A stretch of 64,000 nucleotides of DNA from Ophioceras dolichostomum. Its lineage: Eukaryota; Ascomycota; Sordariomycetes; Magnaporthales; Ophioceraceae. Location: assembly GCA_003049485.1 (NCBI GenBank), contig PYST01000018.1, positions 62,001-126,000 of the forward strand, given 5' to 3'. The notes beneath the pieces are model-generated. The model was not told the DNA's origin. It searched no databases and saw only the letters and a list, made by a program, of their open reading frames with translations. Of this stretch, positions 11,437 to 22,630 are shown piece by piece (the stretch's first letter is position 1; each line of letters begins with the position of its first letter). The translations under genes were made by a program, and so were the position numbers.

Positions 11437-11874
11437 CTCCCCCATGACAAAAAAGTTGGCACACCAAAAAGGGGCCACAAAGAAGAGGCTCTAGAACGCT
11501 GTCATTTTACCTCTCCCTCTACAATTCTATCAAATATATCGGGAATCTAATAGCCTCTTCAGATAGCTTGGGCTTCCGGCCTCGTTTTTCCGGAAAATTG
11601 GTGTGAAAAGTATGTGGTTCGAGGTTTCTGGAGGCTAGGGCCCGGCCCTCCGCGAGGACCCTCCAGCCCGTACGTTGGGAGACTTCTGCATGCCGGAAAA
11701 CGTCGCTTTTTGAATAAGGATTTTTTTTGGCATCCAAATAATCGCAGATGCTTAGGATGCGTTTTTTTTTTTAGGCGTGGAGGATACGTCGTTGGGCATT
11801 GTGTGGAAGCTGGAAAAGTGGTGTGGAGCGGTAAAGAGTTTTTTTGGTATGCCAACTTTTTTGTCATGGGGGAG
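11437..11874. mobile_element. 438-bp TIR transposon derivative with 5-bp target duplication
   Basis: The ends are inverted repeats: 11437-11470 begins CTCCCCCATGACAAAAAAGT and 11841-11874 is its reverse complement, with one mismatch in 34 positions. Both ends are flanked by CAGGG (11432-11436 and 11875-11879), consistent with a 5-bp target-site duplication. Inside, on the minus strand, is a short frame resembling the N-terminal DNA-binding part of a fungal transposase. The element is too small to be autonomous, so it is a MITE-like internally deleted copy. The superfamily is uncertain: a Tc1/mariner copy should duplicate TA, which is not seen. Confidence 0.7.
11519..11737 (-). pseudogene. Transposase N-terminal (HTH) remnant inside the TIR element
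   Basis: The 72-codon frame reads KSDVFRHAEVSQRTGWRVLA, then HTFHTNFPEKRGRKPKLSEE. This matches my recollection of the helix-turn-helix start of fungal DDE transposases (KSD-F---VS-RTGWRIL ... RGRKPK(I/L)S-EE). It stops after the RGRKPK basic segment, so the catalytic DDE domain is missing. It therefore cannot encode a working transposase. Confidence 0.55.
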
Positions 11875-14800
11875 CAGGGGCAGGGAGATAAGCTAAGGAC
11901 CCCAACCTCGCTGCTTCTCTGCCCTCTGCAGCGTGCTTGTTGCAGGTGTCCTCGGGAACTGCCAGGGGCTCAAATACCCCAAATCGAAAATCGAAAATCC
12001 TCCCAGCAAAAAGTAAAATGAGCAGAGTTGTTGGTAAGACCAAGGTAGGACGTGACCTCGTCAAAGATGGACCATGCAGGCGCTTGCGGCTTGCTGATAT
12101 CGAGCCGTTGGTAGCATTGGATCGCCATGATGGTAAGACTTTTTTTTTGTCTTTCCTTCTCAAGATGTGCGGTGGTGCGGTCAGAAGAAAGTTGGGGAGC
12201 CAGGCGGGGATTCTCGAAAATGGAGCGTTGATTGCTCACGCACGCAAAAAAGAGCTGGTCCCCGCTATCGGCTGATGAGTAACAAATCACAGTTGAACAA
12301 GGCGGGGGGTTGGGACTGAGCGGGGTCTTGGTCCCGCCGTTCGACCAATCCTAGTCCTCGGTGGGTCAATAAATCGTCTTGGCGGGGCTCTGGGCGGTGG
12401 CCATCCCGACGCCCTACGCCAAAAAGGGTAGCTTCGAGGGATGATCCCCCTCCATCACTCAATGGAGCATTTTTTTCTCTGTGCGCATTCGACACGGACG
12501 AGAGAATTCATGGACGAAGCTCAGCTCTTCTGGAGGCTCGATTGTGAGCCAGCCAGCGCAGCGTCGCCGCACCGCACGGGAGCGGGACTCAGTCTTGCAT
12601 ATTGCTGCTGTTGGTAGTGTCGGGGAGTCGGGGCAAGGTACGAGCCCAAATCACGCACCAATGCTGCGATGCTCTGCACCTCATCCCAATGATGCATACT
12701 ACGGAGTAGGTACCGACGCAGCAGCGCACGCAGCCGTCCATCCATCCAATCCCGGTAGGTATCAGCAACCCGGGAGCAAGAGCCTCTTCCCTTCTCTCTG
12801 CCTTTCTCTTCTATTTTCCCCTCTCTTTACCGCCCTTCTCTCATCCTACCTACCCGTCAGAGCGCGGGTCTCGACCGAGAAGGAGCAAACCGCACATCTG
12901 CCTCCGAGGTAAGTCCATTATTAGTGTACAGTACCCGTCCTGGTTACTCGTGGTGACGACTGTCTGATGGATCGTGACCCACGATGGTTGCGCGGGCATT
13001 CTTCGTTCCTCCGAGCCGAATGCGGTTCTAAAATGCTCCAGTCCCTTGCTCAGCAGCCGAAGCTCCCAGGGACCTGCCATTGCTGTCCTCGCAACCCACC
13101 ATCGGTGGATGGGAGGATGGCAACCCATCACGGAGCACTGGGCAGTCGCTGATCCTGGCCAGACTGGCGTGGATTCCGTAAGAACCTCCCTTGTTCCCCT
13201 CTTCGTTGCACCCCTGCAGTTCCCACTGTCAGCTTCGGTCCCCACATCCACAGCACCATCAACATGCTCAATGGCTTTCGCCTCACGACATGGAGCTGTG
13301 AGTTTGGCCGACCGACTGCCTGCCGTCTTCCATCCCACCTCCCAAGTTTCTCCCACTCTCTTGTTCAGCCGACCAGGACCGAAGACATTTTTCGAAGCCG
13401 GGCGGCGGCAAACTACTGTGTATCATCGAAGGGATGAAGCCAAAAAGAACCAACAGTCGCTGGCTCTCCCTCACACTGAGTTCTTGGGAGCGAGCAACAA
13501 TCTTCGAGCTCCTTCCTTCCACTGATACGTCGTATGCACGAAGTACGTTGGCCTTTTTTCCCCCTCCCGCGCTTCCTTCTCCTGTTCGGCCAAATTCATA
13601 AGCACTTTGACACTTCCTCGCTCATATATTCTCAAGATTGCATCAATGCCAACTCAATCCTACCTTTATCGGCTGCCGATTCAGTCAGAGCCGGCGGACT
13701 CTATTGCTTGGCAGAAATTCCTGGATCATGATCGACCAACAGACAATTCATTTCTGAGAGATGGGCGGCAAGGACCTGCAAGAAACGAACCGAAAGCCGC
13801 ACCAACAACACATTTCATTTCGTCCGCCAAGTGGCATACAGATCGTGATCTAGAATTTGCACAAATGTGCACATGAGTTATATGGACGGAGGTTTGGAAG
13901 TGGGCCGATAGATGGAATCTCCCGTCCGCTCTCGCAGCAAGCGACAAAAAAAACAGCATATTAAGAGAGTTGCTGCTCGTCGGGTCAGCCGGCCGTAGGC
14001 AGGTTGAAAGGGCTGAGATGGGGAGAGAGGTCGTATAGCACCCTCCTTCGGAGACGGGAGAGCATCTGGTGTGCTTCCACGCAGGATGCTGAATATCCAG
14101 CTTGGGAATGCAACATTGACGGGGGTCATCCGCCAATCACAAGCGGGCGAGTACCCATGCTGGTACGAACTACATGCTCACGATACCGAGGGAAACAGGA
14201 AGGTCTTGTCTCGGCCTGCCGAACACGAAGGGCGAAGAATGCGGTGGCTCCGTGTGGCTGCCGCCTATCTGCCTGCATGAATGCGCAATTGTATTCGCTC
14301 TGGCAGTCCCCCAAGCCCCTCTAGAATGAATGTTCAGGAGGGCGCAATGTTGCCCATTCTAGCCCTGGCTTGCCTAACACATACCATCTGAACACCACCA
14401 ACCTGCACCACTCAGCAGCAGCAGCACTGCAACAGCGGGCTGTTTCTCGCCACACATCCCTCCTTTGGTCTGGTTTGCTGGTTTGCTGCTTGTCTGCTAC
14501 TTGCGGGCCTGCGGCGCCTCCGCCCCCAAGTTCCAGATCTACGGGATTGCACAGCCCGTTCTTCCCGACCACTATTCTAGAGGTTGTAGAGGTGCTAGAG
14601 GGAAGCCTTTCTGAACAGGGTCGGCGTGTATCGTCGTCGCTTGCCCTACGTCGTCTTCCGTCCACCAGGCTCAAACACAAATCTCAGCCTCCGGCTCCCA
14701 GCCCTGTCCCTGTCAAGTTAGACCTCAACAAACGGCCTCAAAGGTTTTGACCGCCGCTTGACTGCTGCCGGTCCTGTGCGCGCACACGGTAGCAGGAGGG

Positions 14801-15467
14801 TCGAACAAGCAACTAAGGACTTGCTTCCTTTCCGCAACTTCTTGTGGTGAGTGAACGGCCTTCCTCGATAATCCAATTGACTTCCACGCCTCCCGATTCC
14901 ATATCGTCCCCCAGCATCCGGGCCGGAGCCGAGATGGCTTCCTTTGAGGCGCAACGACCACAAAGGCGAAAGCTCCCTCAGGCTTGACCACATGCGTCTC
15001 AGCCCGCTGCATTCGTGACCCCAATTGCTGCATTCGTCTTTGTTTTGTGTGTTCCCGTCAGACACTAACGGTCGACAGCAACAGCCGGCACCGCCAATCT
15101 AAACACATTCCAGTGGTGATCGCCGCCCAGAGAGGCGAATCGAGACAGGTCTTTTTGTTTTGTTACCCCTTCTTGTCCACCCCAATGGTGGCTCGCTCTA
15201 TGTCTTCTATTCTCTGCTCGTGATCCCTCCTGCTGCAAGACTTGATCTCAAGCATCACAGCGCACTGCAATGCTCCCTAAACTACCACGGCCCTTGCTCG
15301 CTTAAGGTGCCGCTTGGCTTTTTATATAGCAACATTTTTGATTGTTACTATTGCTCCTCTTCTATACTCCATCGCACAATCTCAAGAACACCAAGGATAC
15401 CTAGGGAGAGATTGGGGAGGGAAAGGGGACGCATCGTCGTTTCGAACAACTCGAAGAACTTTTGACA
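11875..15467. other. Gene-poor region, right part, with kelch-gene promoter
   Basis: No convincing coding sequence was found. Frames of 100 to 180 codons exist on both strands but have scattered composition and no supporting splice structure. The last few hundred bases (about 15060-15467) are C/T-rich and should contain the promoter and 5' UTR of the kelch protein gene that starts at 15468. Confidence 0.4.
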
Positions 15468-18400
15468 ATGGCCAGATCATGGTTCTCCTCACTAGCCACG
15501 GCCACCGCCGTGGCCATGGCCTTCCCGCCACTGGCAGCCGCTCAATATTCCGGGTGGAAAGCCAACCAGGTCAATGCCACAATGTGCTATTGGTCGTCGC
15601 TGAGAGGTGAGTGAGCTGCACTTTTTGCGATGCTAGTTGTGGTGGGCGTTGACCGGTCTGCTAATCAATGCGGCTTATCACATCAGCGGCCCAGGTTCGT
15701 GATACCGTGTATATGGACGGCGGTAACATGTATTGGGTGGCGGGCCTGAGCAATGGGGAGTATAGCGGCCCATCGCTAGACGGTAAGTATCTTCATTCCT
15801 GCCCGACTTGCACCAGTTTGCGAAGCGGCGCGGAGAGGCCATGGGAACAACCAGCTGGGAGACCGACTCTGACTTGATTGTCCTCCTCCATCAACCACCT
15901 AACTTCCAGGCAACTTGCTCGGCCTCATATACACTCTCAACTTCAGCAAGCCGTTCAAGACAACGGACAACATGACCGCGCTCTTCGAGACCATCTCTAC
16001 TGGCGGCGGCAACATCGCGCCCAACTTCGTGGATGGCGCCATGCTCGTCAACGACTATGAGTTCTTCCTCTATGGCGGTCTGCTCGACTACATAGATACG
16101 CCACCCGAAGGCGACTCTGTCATCTCATACCAGCTGTATCAGGCTCCGGGGACCGACGGACAGACCTTTGTGCGTGGTCTCAGGCGGAACAAGCTGCCTA
16201 CCGGCGTCACGCGCTACGTGACGTACGGCGGAGGCGCGAGCGCCCCGTCCGAGAAGAAGGCCTGGTACTTCGGTGGCATGCGTTCGGCAGTTGCTGGTCC
16301 TATCTACAACCTCATGAAGACCACGCTGCCCATCATGCCTGTCAACAACTCCAACTATCTCATCACGCTGGACACGTCGCAGTCGGCAACGGGCACGTGG
16401 CGGAACGACTCGCTGCCGGACAACATCCGCTCCCGGGCCAACCCGGAGCTCGTGTGGGTGCCGTACGGCGCGAAGGGCATGCTCGTAGCCATCGGCGGCG
16501 TGCTCTATCCGGAATTCATCTCGACCTTCCACAACTCGAGCAACCCGCTAGCGAGCGACGCCCAGAGCCGCCCGTTCATGTCCGAGATCGACCTCTACGA
16601 CGTCGCGACCGGCACCTGGTACAAGCAGCCCACCTCAGGGCAGGCGCCGCCGCCGCTGGCCCGCGGATGTGCCGTGGTGGCGCCAGCCCAGGACCTCTCC
16701 AGCGTCAACATCTACTACTACGGCGGCTACAACGGCATAGACCCCAAGTCGGACTTCAACGACGACGTCTACATCCTGTCGCTTCCCTCGTTCATGTGGA
16801 TGAAGATCAGCTCGGGCAAGGCCAGCCATGGGCGCGCGGGCCACAAGTGCGTCATGCCGTACCCGGACCAGATGGTCGTCATCGGCGGCTACGCCTCGAT
16901 GCCGGGGGTGAGCCCCAAATGCGTGGAGGGCGGCATCGTCCAGGTGTTCAACCTCACGTCGGGCAAGTGGCTGGACTCGTACGATCCGACCAAGTGGGGC
17001 AAGTACGGCGTGCCGGAGATGATCCACATGAAGATCGGAGGCTCGGTCACGGGGGGCGCCACCTTGAAAAGCCCTGAGGCCACGGGCTGGGCAACTCCCG
17101 GGCTGGCCTCCGTGTTCGCCACCACGTACGCGACCTCGTCCATTGCGACCTACTACCCGTACTCTTCCGTCGGGGCCAGCAACAACACGAACCCGGACCT
17201 CGTCAACGGCGGCGGCGGAGGCGGCGGCGGCGGCGTGCCGAACTGGGTGGGCCCCGTGGTGGGCGTCATCGGCGGCCTGATCCTGCTCACGAGCATCGGC
17301 GTCGCGATCCTCGTGTACCGCCGCCGGAAGCTGCTCAGGCGCGGCACCGCCTCAGCGGCCGGCGGCAGGGGAATGAGCGAGGCGGGCACGGAGAAGAGCA
17401 GCCGCATCCGCGCGTGGGTCTACGGCGAGTCCAGCGACAACACCAACAACAAGGAGCCCACGATAGCAAACACTGAGGACACGCCTATGAGCCCGTACTT
17501 CGACGCAGCGAGCCCGGCGCCGCCTCAAACCGCCCACTCTGCCACGCCTGCTGAAAGCGCTAATGGTGGCGCTCATGGCGCCCATGCCGCCGCCGGCTTG
17601 GCGGTTTATAACCCTCCGGTGGAGATGGACAACACAATGGTTGCAGAGCTTCCAGGTAAGTCAACCAACTCTATATCGCTCGCTTTACTCCCCCGTTAGA
17701 GGCCACCACCACCCAGTTATAGACGAATATCAGTACCAGCTAACCCTTTCCCTCACCTCTGGCTCCAGATAACTCCCGTGCATTCGAGCTCCAGGACACA
17801 GGCCTCACCCCTGTAGAAGTAATCACCAAGCACACGGCCGTAGGCCAAGCCTACAACAGCACCAACGGCGGCTCCGTCCACAGCTCAGGCTACTACTCCT
17901 CCATGGCTCAAACAGACCACGGCTCAACCGTCTCGCGGTCCTCAGGCCCCTCAGGCCTCCGCGCCCCGCCCGCCCCCGCATCGCCTCCTCTAGACGGCAG
18001 CATGCTCGGCGCGGCGGCGGCGGGTGCCGGTGCAGGTGGTGCCATCCTACGCGGCGGCGGCGGCTACGACTCCACCACCTCTGCCTCAAACAGGCTCGAC
18101 TCGCCACCACTCGGCACGCCACGAACCGGCACTCCCCAGCAACAGCAACAGCAACAGCAACAACGCTCGCGCTCGCCCGTCTCGCGCCTCGAGTCCGGCG
18201 TCTCGGGCATCAGCGAGAACGAGCGCCGCCACCTGCGCCAGATCTCGGACGAGACCGTGTCGTCGTTCAACACGAGCGCCGGCGTGCCGTCGATGCAGAT
18301 GCAGCCGCGCCCGCTGCACCTGCCCTCGCGACAACAACAACACGTCGTCGAGGAGGCGGCCGAGGACGGCGGCGACGAGATGACGGCCACCTCGGCCGGC

Positions 18401-18646
18401 TCGCCTGGCGCGAGTACGCTCAGCCCCGTGAACCCGCTCGCCGTCGGCACGCCGGCGATGGTGTCGCCGCCGAGCGCCGGCGTGTTGGGGGAGGCGGCTG
18501 ATTATCTTAGCGCGCAGGGGTCGTCCTCTTCTAGGCAGCAGGCACAGCAGGGGCAGCAGCAAGGGCAGCAGGGGAACAACACGTCTAGTCCGTTGAGGAG
18601 GAGCGTGTTCCGTGAGAATGAGGATGATATGGGTGGGAGGCATTAA
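15468..18646 (+). CDS. Kelch-repeat single-pass membrane protein
   Basis: Four exons (15468-15606, 15687-15782, 15910-17655, 17769-18646) join in frame with GTGAGT/GTAAGT donors and CAG acceptors, giving 952 residues. A signal peptide (WFSSLATATAVAMAFPPLAA) opens the protein. The ectodomain has kelch-type blades ending in hydrophobic-Gly-Gly (FFLYGG, AWYFGG, MLVAIGG, IYYYGGY, MVVIGGY). A Gly-rich linker leads to a transmembrane helix at about residue 523 (WVGPVVGVIGGLILLTSIGV), followed by basic YRRRKLLRR. The cytosolic tail of about 400 residues is low-complexity with poly-Gln (QQQQQQQQQ) and Ser/Pro/Ala stretches. Kelch propellers bind proteins or sugars, so a surface adhesion or sensor role is possible but inferred. 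The start ATG precedes a good signal peptide. Confidence 0.85.
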
Positions 18647-19936
18647 CGGAACAAAAACAAGCAGGATGATGATTCTTTTCTCGTTAACTTTTCTGTTTAG
18701 TTACGACAGGCGGGTTGGTTTCAACTGGTTCTCCTTTTTTGGTCTTAAACACTGTGATGCGGATTCTCTGGCATTTCTGGTTGGGACAACACACTCCTTC
18801 TCGGTATATAGTATGATATGAATGCCCTTTTCGCTTGTTGGGCTGGGCTGGGCTTGGTTGGTTGGGTTCTACTTCCTTTCTTTGTGCAGCAGTCCTCGAA
18901 GGGCTTGGACAGGTTGGATGCTAATGAAAATGAATCTTGTAACCTCTCTTGTTTAATCTATGACGAAGCTAGCGTACTCTTTGTGTCCCTTTTGCTCCTC
19001 CTTGATACATCTACGGTCGGCAGACTGAGGCTATCCTCCAAACAGGTGGAGGAGAAGTACATCTGTCCACGACAACCGCCACGGTCACTCTCACCACGAC
19101 AACACCTCATCAGATTTGATAAGTATGACCGTAGACACAGCTTTACAGGTCCTAAAAGGCCCTTGTATATCTGCTAATCAACTCGGCGGGAAGCTCGTTA
19201 ACGATATAGATGCCGAGCGTATTGTCTACAACAAACAAGATGAGAACTTCATGCCATTTGTGGCAGAACAGCCCGGATCGCTATCAGGCCTTGATCAGGC
19301 CTGCTTCCACCTCCAGCGAATAGAACAGAAACGGCGTAAAACGGTCATTCCTCAGCATCCCGCTGTATGCACCAGCGGTATTTCGGATACGTCCCTTCGT
19401 CAGAAACTCACGGACTCAGTCCTGGATATTTTTACTGGAATGACTTCAAGCCGGATCGACTCGGTTCCCTGCAATATTTCTTTCCACATCCCGTCCACAT
19501 CCTCGCGTTGCTGCCGGCTGGAAAGATGCATGTCGAGCACCAGAAGAGATCGGACTCGCCGGCCATTTAGTTTAAGTACTTTCCCCAAATGCGCCGTATG
19601 AACATGGACACAATGCTCATGCAAAACAGAGCATGTCTACGAGAAGCGTACAGACTTGTCCTACCCCCCCTCCCCCCTCCCCCTTTTTTTTGGAGGGGGG
19701 GGGGGGGGGGGGGGGGGGNNNNNNNNNNNNNNNNNNNNNNNNNNNNNNNNNNNNNNNNNNNNNNNNNNNNNNNNNNNGGGGGGGGGGGGGGGGGGGGGGG
19801 CAGTTGTGCTCGCGTGTTGGTCTAACATCTTCCATCCGATGTGACGCCGATGAAGTCTCCCATGATTATATTACATTATTAGAATTCTGCAATAACATTA
19901 CATACAGACACGTGAATGACTGGGGGCGAAGCCGCC
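18647..19936. other. Intergenic region with coding-like fragment and 59-N gap in poly(G)
   Basis: Besides the 3' flank of the kelch gene, 19370-19570 contains a protein-like stretch (RYFGYVPSSETHGLSPGYFY, then FKPDRLGSLQYFFPHPVHI). It is not joined in frame to the preceding open frame (19190-19370) and has no recognised family; it may be a gene relic. A poly(G) run with N at 19719-19777 follows. Confidence 0.35.
19695..19800. repeat. Poly(G) tract interrupted by a 59-base assembly gap
   Basis: A run of G extends from 19695 to 19718 and from 19778 to 19800, with N between. It is preceded by a C-rich run (blocks of C6-C7 separated by single T) and eight T. The C-rich and G-rich parts are complementary and could pair. 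The gap length is probably nominal. Confidence 0.8.
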
Positions 19937-20651
19937 TCACGAAGGCGCAGCCCGCTCCGACGCCACCGACCGAGAGGAGCCCGGCGGCCGGCTAGGCGGT
20001 GGTGGTGGTGGGGGCGGCGCGGGGGAGCCGGGAGGAGGCCGAAGGCCCGGGAGCCGCTGCAGCGGCGGCGGCGGCTGGTCTCCCTTCGTCAGCTCCGCGA
20101 GCTGCGCCTCCAGATTCGCCTTCCTCTCCAGCAGCCGCTCCAGCGACTCCTCGCTGTCCTCCGACTCCGACGCCGGCCAGTCGTCCCCCTCCTTCCCCTT
20201 CTCCTTCTTCCCCTTCTTCCTCCTCCTCACAGGCCTGTTCAAGACTCTGATCCGGCTGTTGTCCAGCCGGGCTCGGAGCTTGAAGTTCTTCTTCTTCTTC
20301 CGGAACAGCTCGGAGGTGCGCGCCAGCTGCGCCCGGACGGACTGGAGCTCCGCCAGGCTCTGCTGGAGCGCCGCCTCCAGCCGGCCGATGACCTCGGCGG
20401 CGTCTTGGAGGTCGCGCGGCACATTGGCCGACGCGACCTCCTCCTCTTGGCCCGCCGTCGGGACCGGGACGGGGGCGGGCGCCGTCTGGCTCTCCGGGGC
20501 GCTGCTGATACTCGTTAGATTTGCCCTTCTTCACACTTAGAATCATCACTGGAGAGAGGCTTTCATACATATCGGGGTGGTTGGCGATGGTGGGTAAAGC
20601 CATCGTGACAGTGGTCGGTTCTTGTCTTGTCGAGAGGGAGGGGAGCGTCAC
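19937..20651 (-). CDS. Small basic/acidic coiled-coil protein, two exons
   Basis: Exon 1 (20569-20651) and exon 2 (19937-20504) join across a 64-bp intron with donor GTATGA, branch CTAAC and acceptor TATCAG, giving 216 residues. A second in-frame ATG at 20603 has a better context (ACGATGGC) and would give 200 residues. After a short Pro/Glu-rich start comes a coiled-coil segment (DAAEVIGRLEAALQQSLAEL), a basic patch (FRKKKKNFKLRAR; RRRKKGKKEKGK), a second heptad stretch (EESLERLLERKANLEAQLAE) and a Pro-rich C-terminus. No enzymatic domain is visible. The basic clusters suggest nuclear or nucleic-acid association, which is only inference. Confidence 0.6.
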
Positions 20652-22630
20652 TAGCTTCTTCTATTTGGTACAACATTGTCAGTGATACGTGCCATCGTGC
20701 TGTGACTGTTGTAAGGTGTTTTCTTGATGTGGCATTACATACCGGTATGCGGTCTTCGTGCCTCGGTGACGGTAAGCTGAAAAACTTCCGCTTTCTTGAC
20801 TTTGTGCGAGGATCGAGGACGGGGAGGTCGTGATGGGCTCGAAAATCGGTCGAGAATTGATGAAGGTGGCGAAAGGCTCGACGTCGAAAAGGAAGAGAAA
20901 AGGGGAGAAAAGAGTTCTTAGGAGCGACGATGCTCGCTAGAAGTGGTGATACTCGCTAGAACCGTGATGCTTGTAGGAAGGAAGAGAAAAGAAGGGGAGA
21001 AGCGATCTGATAAAGCGCGATCTGATAGAAGCGGCTATGAGAAGCGGTGATATTAGCTGGAAATCACTAATCTGGTGGAAGTGGTGATGGCTTCCTCTTG
21101 CGGTGTGGTGTGAACTTCTTGCGAGGGAAGGTTGTTGTTGTTGTTGAATTTTTAACGTCTGTTGAAAGCGCCGCCAAGCGCTTTCCACCTCCCTAGGGGT
21201 ATAAGACGTGCTAGCGACTACCTAGTGACTATGATACAGGATAAGTTGGAACGGCAGGTGACCTGCCGCGGTAGCTAGCAAACCAAACCCTTTACCTTAA
21301 AGGCGTGGGCACACTTGTAATACAAGCCGCATCCCGGCGCTCTGATTCAGGGTGAGCGGGTTCTCGGACGAGTCTTGCGAGGGAAGGAGCGAGAGAGACA
21401 CGGATGCTTTGAAAAAGGTCGCGAACTTTCCACTTCAACTTCGCTGGCTACCCTGGAGATAATGGAGTCACCAGTTCTGTGCATTGTCTAGCCCTATTGA
21501 AGGATAAACCCGATGCAACGCCGACTGAAGTCGAGGTCAGAAGGAGATTTGAGTGAATGAGCTGTCGGCGGCGACCTCAGCACCCTTGTACATGTAAGTA
21601 GCGGCGACAGCAAAGATGCTCTCACGACCATCACCTCCTTGAGTTTCATCCTTGGTCTGCCTCCTATTGCCAACACTATTTACCGCCTCCTTTCCACTAC
21701 TACTCCTTCACCTCGGTCCCAACTCCTTCCACGGTACGTTTCCTCCCATCCCGTCTCTCAGACTTCTAGATGGTGTCCCTGCTCCCCCGACGGCAACGCC
21801 CCTCAGACCGAGATCTATCATATATCACGCGCTGGCCAGTGATCCTAAGCACCTCTACGACGTCGTAAGTTGAAGTAAGCCTAGACCTCGGAGAAACGCT
21901 GGGCCTTGAGGAGCCGATACTGCCGCAAGCCCCATCAACAGGACTCGAATTCTTACGGGAGACCAGTAGCGACGAAGATTGTTGGCGCCACGCAGACTGT
22001 CCTCACCCCCTTCCCCAACGACAGACAATCAAACAGGGGCAACAACCATCACCAGAAACCAATCTCATAGCACTCGAAGCTTGGACGAAAACAACAATTA
22101 AGACATGGTGGCGCGAAAGGAGCAGCGGGACGGAGTGGTTGACAAACGGATATGTGAGTCGAGAAACTCCTCCCGTTTTCATTGAAGTCAGCCCTGGGCG
22201 CCTTTGGGAGTGCTGGTTGACGCAAGCGCGAGACTAAAGGTAGGAGGAGAGGTGACTCTGGCCAGGAAGTTCGAAGGAAAACGGCACAAGTTTGACTATG
22301 CGTTTCTGATCTGCCACGGCCGTGTGAGTGACCGCCGCAAACGACCTCGGGGTAAACAATACCCCAACAAACGTGTTGTGCCTGTCAAAGCCACGGTGTG
22401 AGCACATATGTATGGCTAAAGCAAATGTCACAATCCCAATGTTCAGCTGCTACTTGCACCACAACTCCATTCATTGAAAAGAACAATGAAAGAATCCGAT
22501 GCGGCAAACCTTTCACTGACTACCTACTGTTGAGACTTGCAGGAAAGAGAGATAGCCTACTATTAAAAAGAACTATCAGAGCCAGATCTTCCTTCGTTCT
22601 CCGACGGTCAACATCAACACCTCAGCCACA
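20652..22630. other. Intergenic region with imperfect repeats and a Met-less open frame
   Basis: At 20880-21090 short imperfect repeats around GATRCTCGCTAGAA, GCGATCTGATA and GAAGCGG recur. From 21869 to 22237 one frame is open for 122 codons without a Met and reads as plausible protein (TTIKTWWRERSSGTEWLTNG; PPVFIEVSPGRLWECWLTQA). A competing frame over 21885-22060 also looks protein-like, so no gene model is offered. The last few hundred bases are the promoter of the zinc-cluster gene. Confidence 0.3.

Noticed and set aside
11432..11879. Assigning the TIR element to Tc1/mariner
   Set aside because: The flanks show CAGGG on both sides rather than a TA duplication, so the superfamily is left open despite the HTH resemblance.
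21865..21884. 20-nt GT-AG intron (GTAAGT...CCTAG) upstream of the Met-less frame
   Set aside because: Far too short for a fungal spliceosomal intron, and the frame after it is one of two competing readings.
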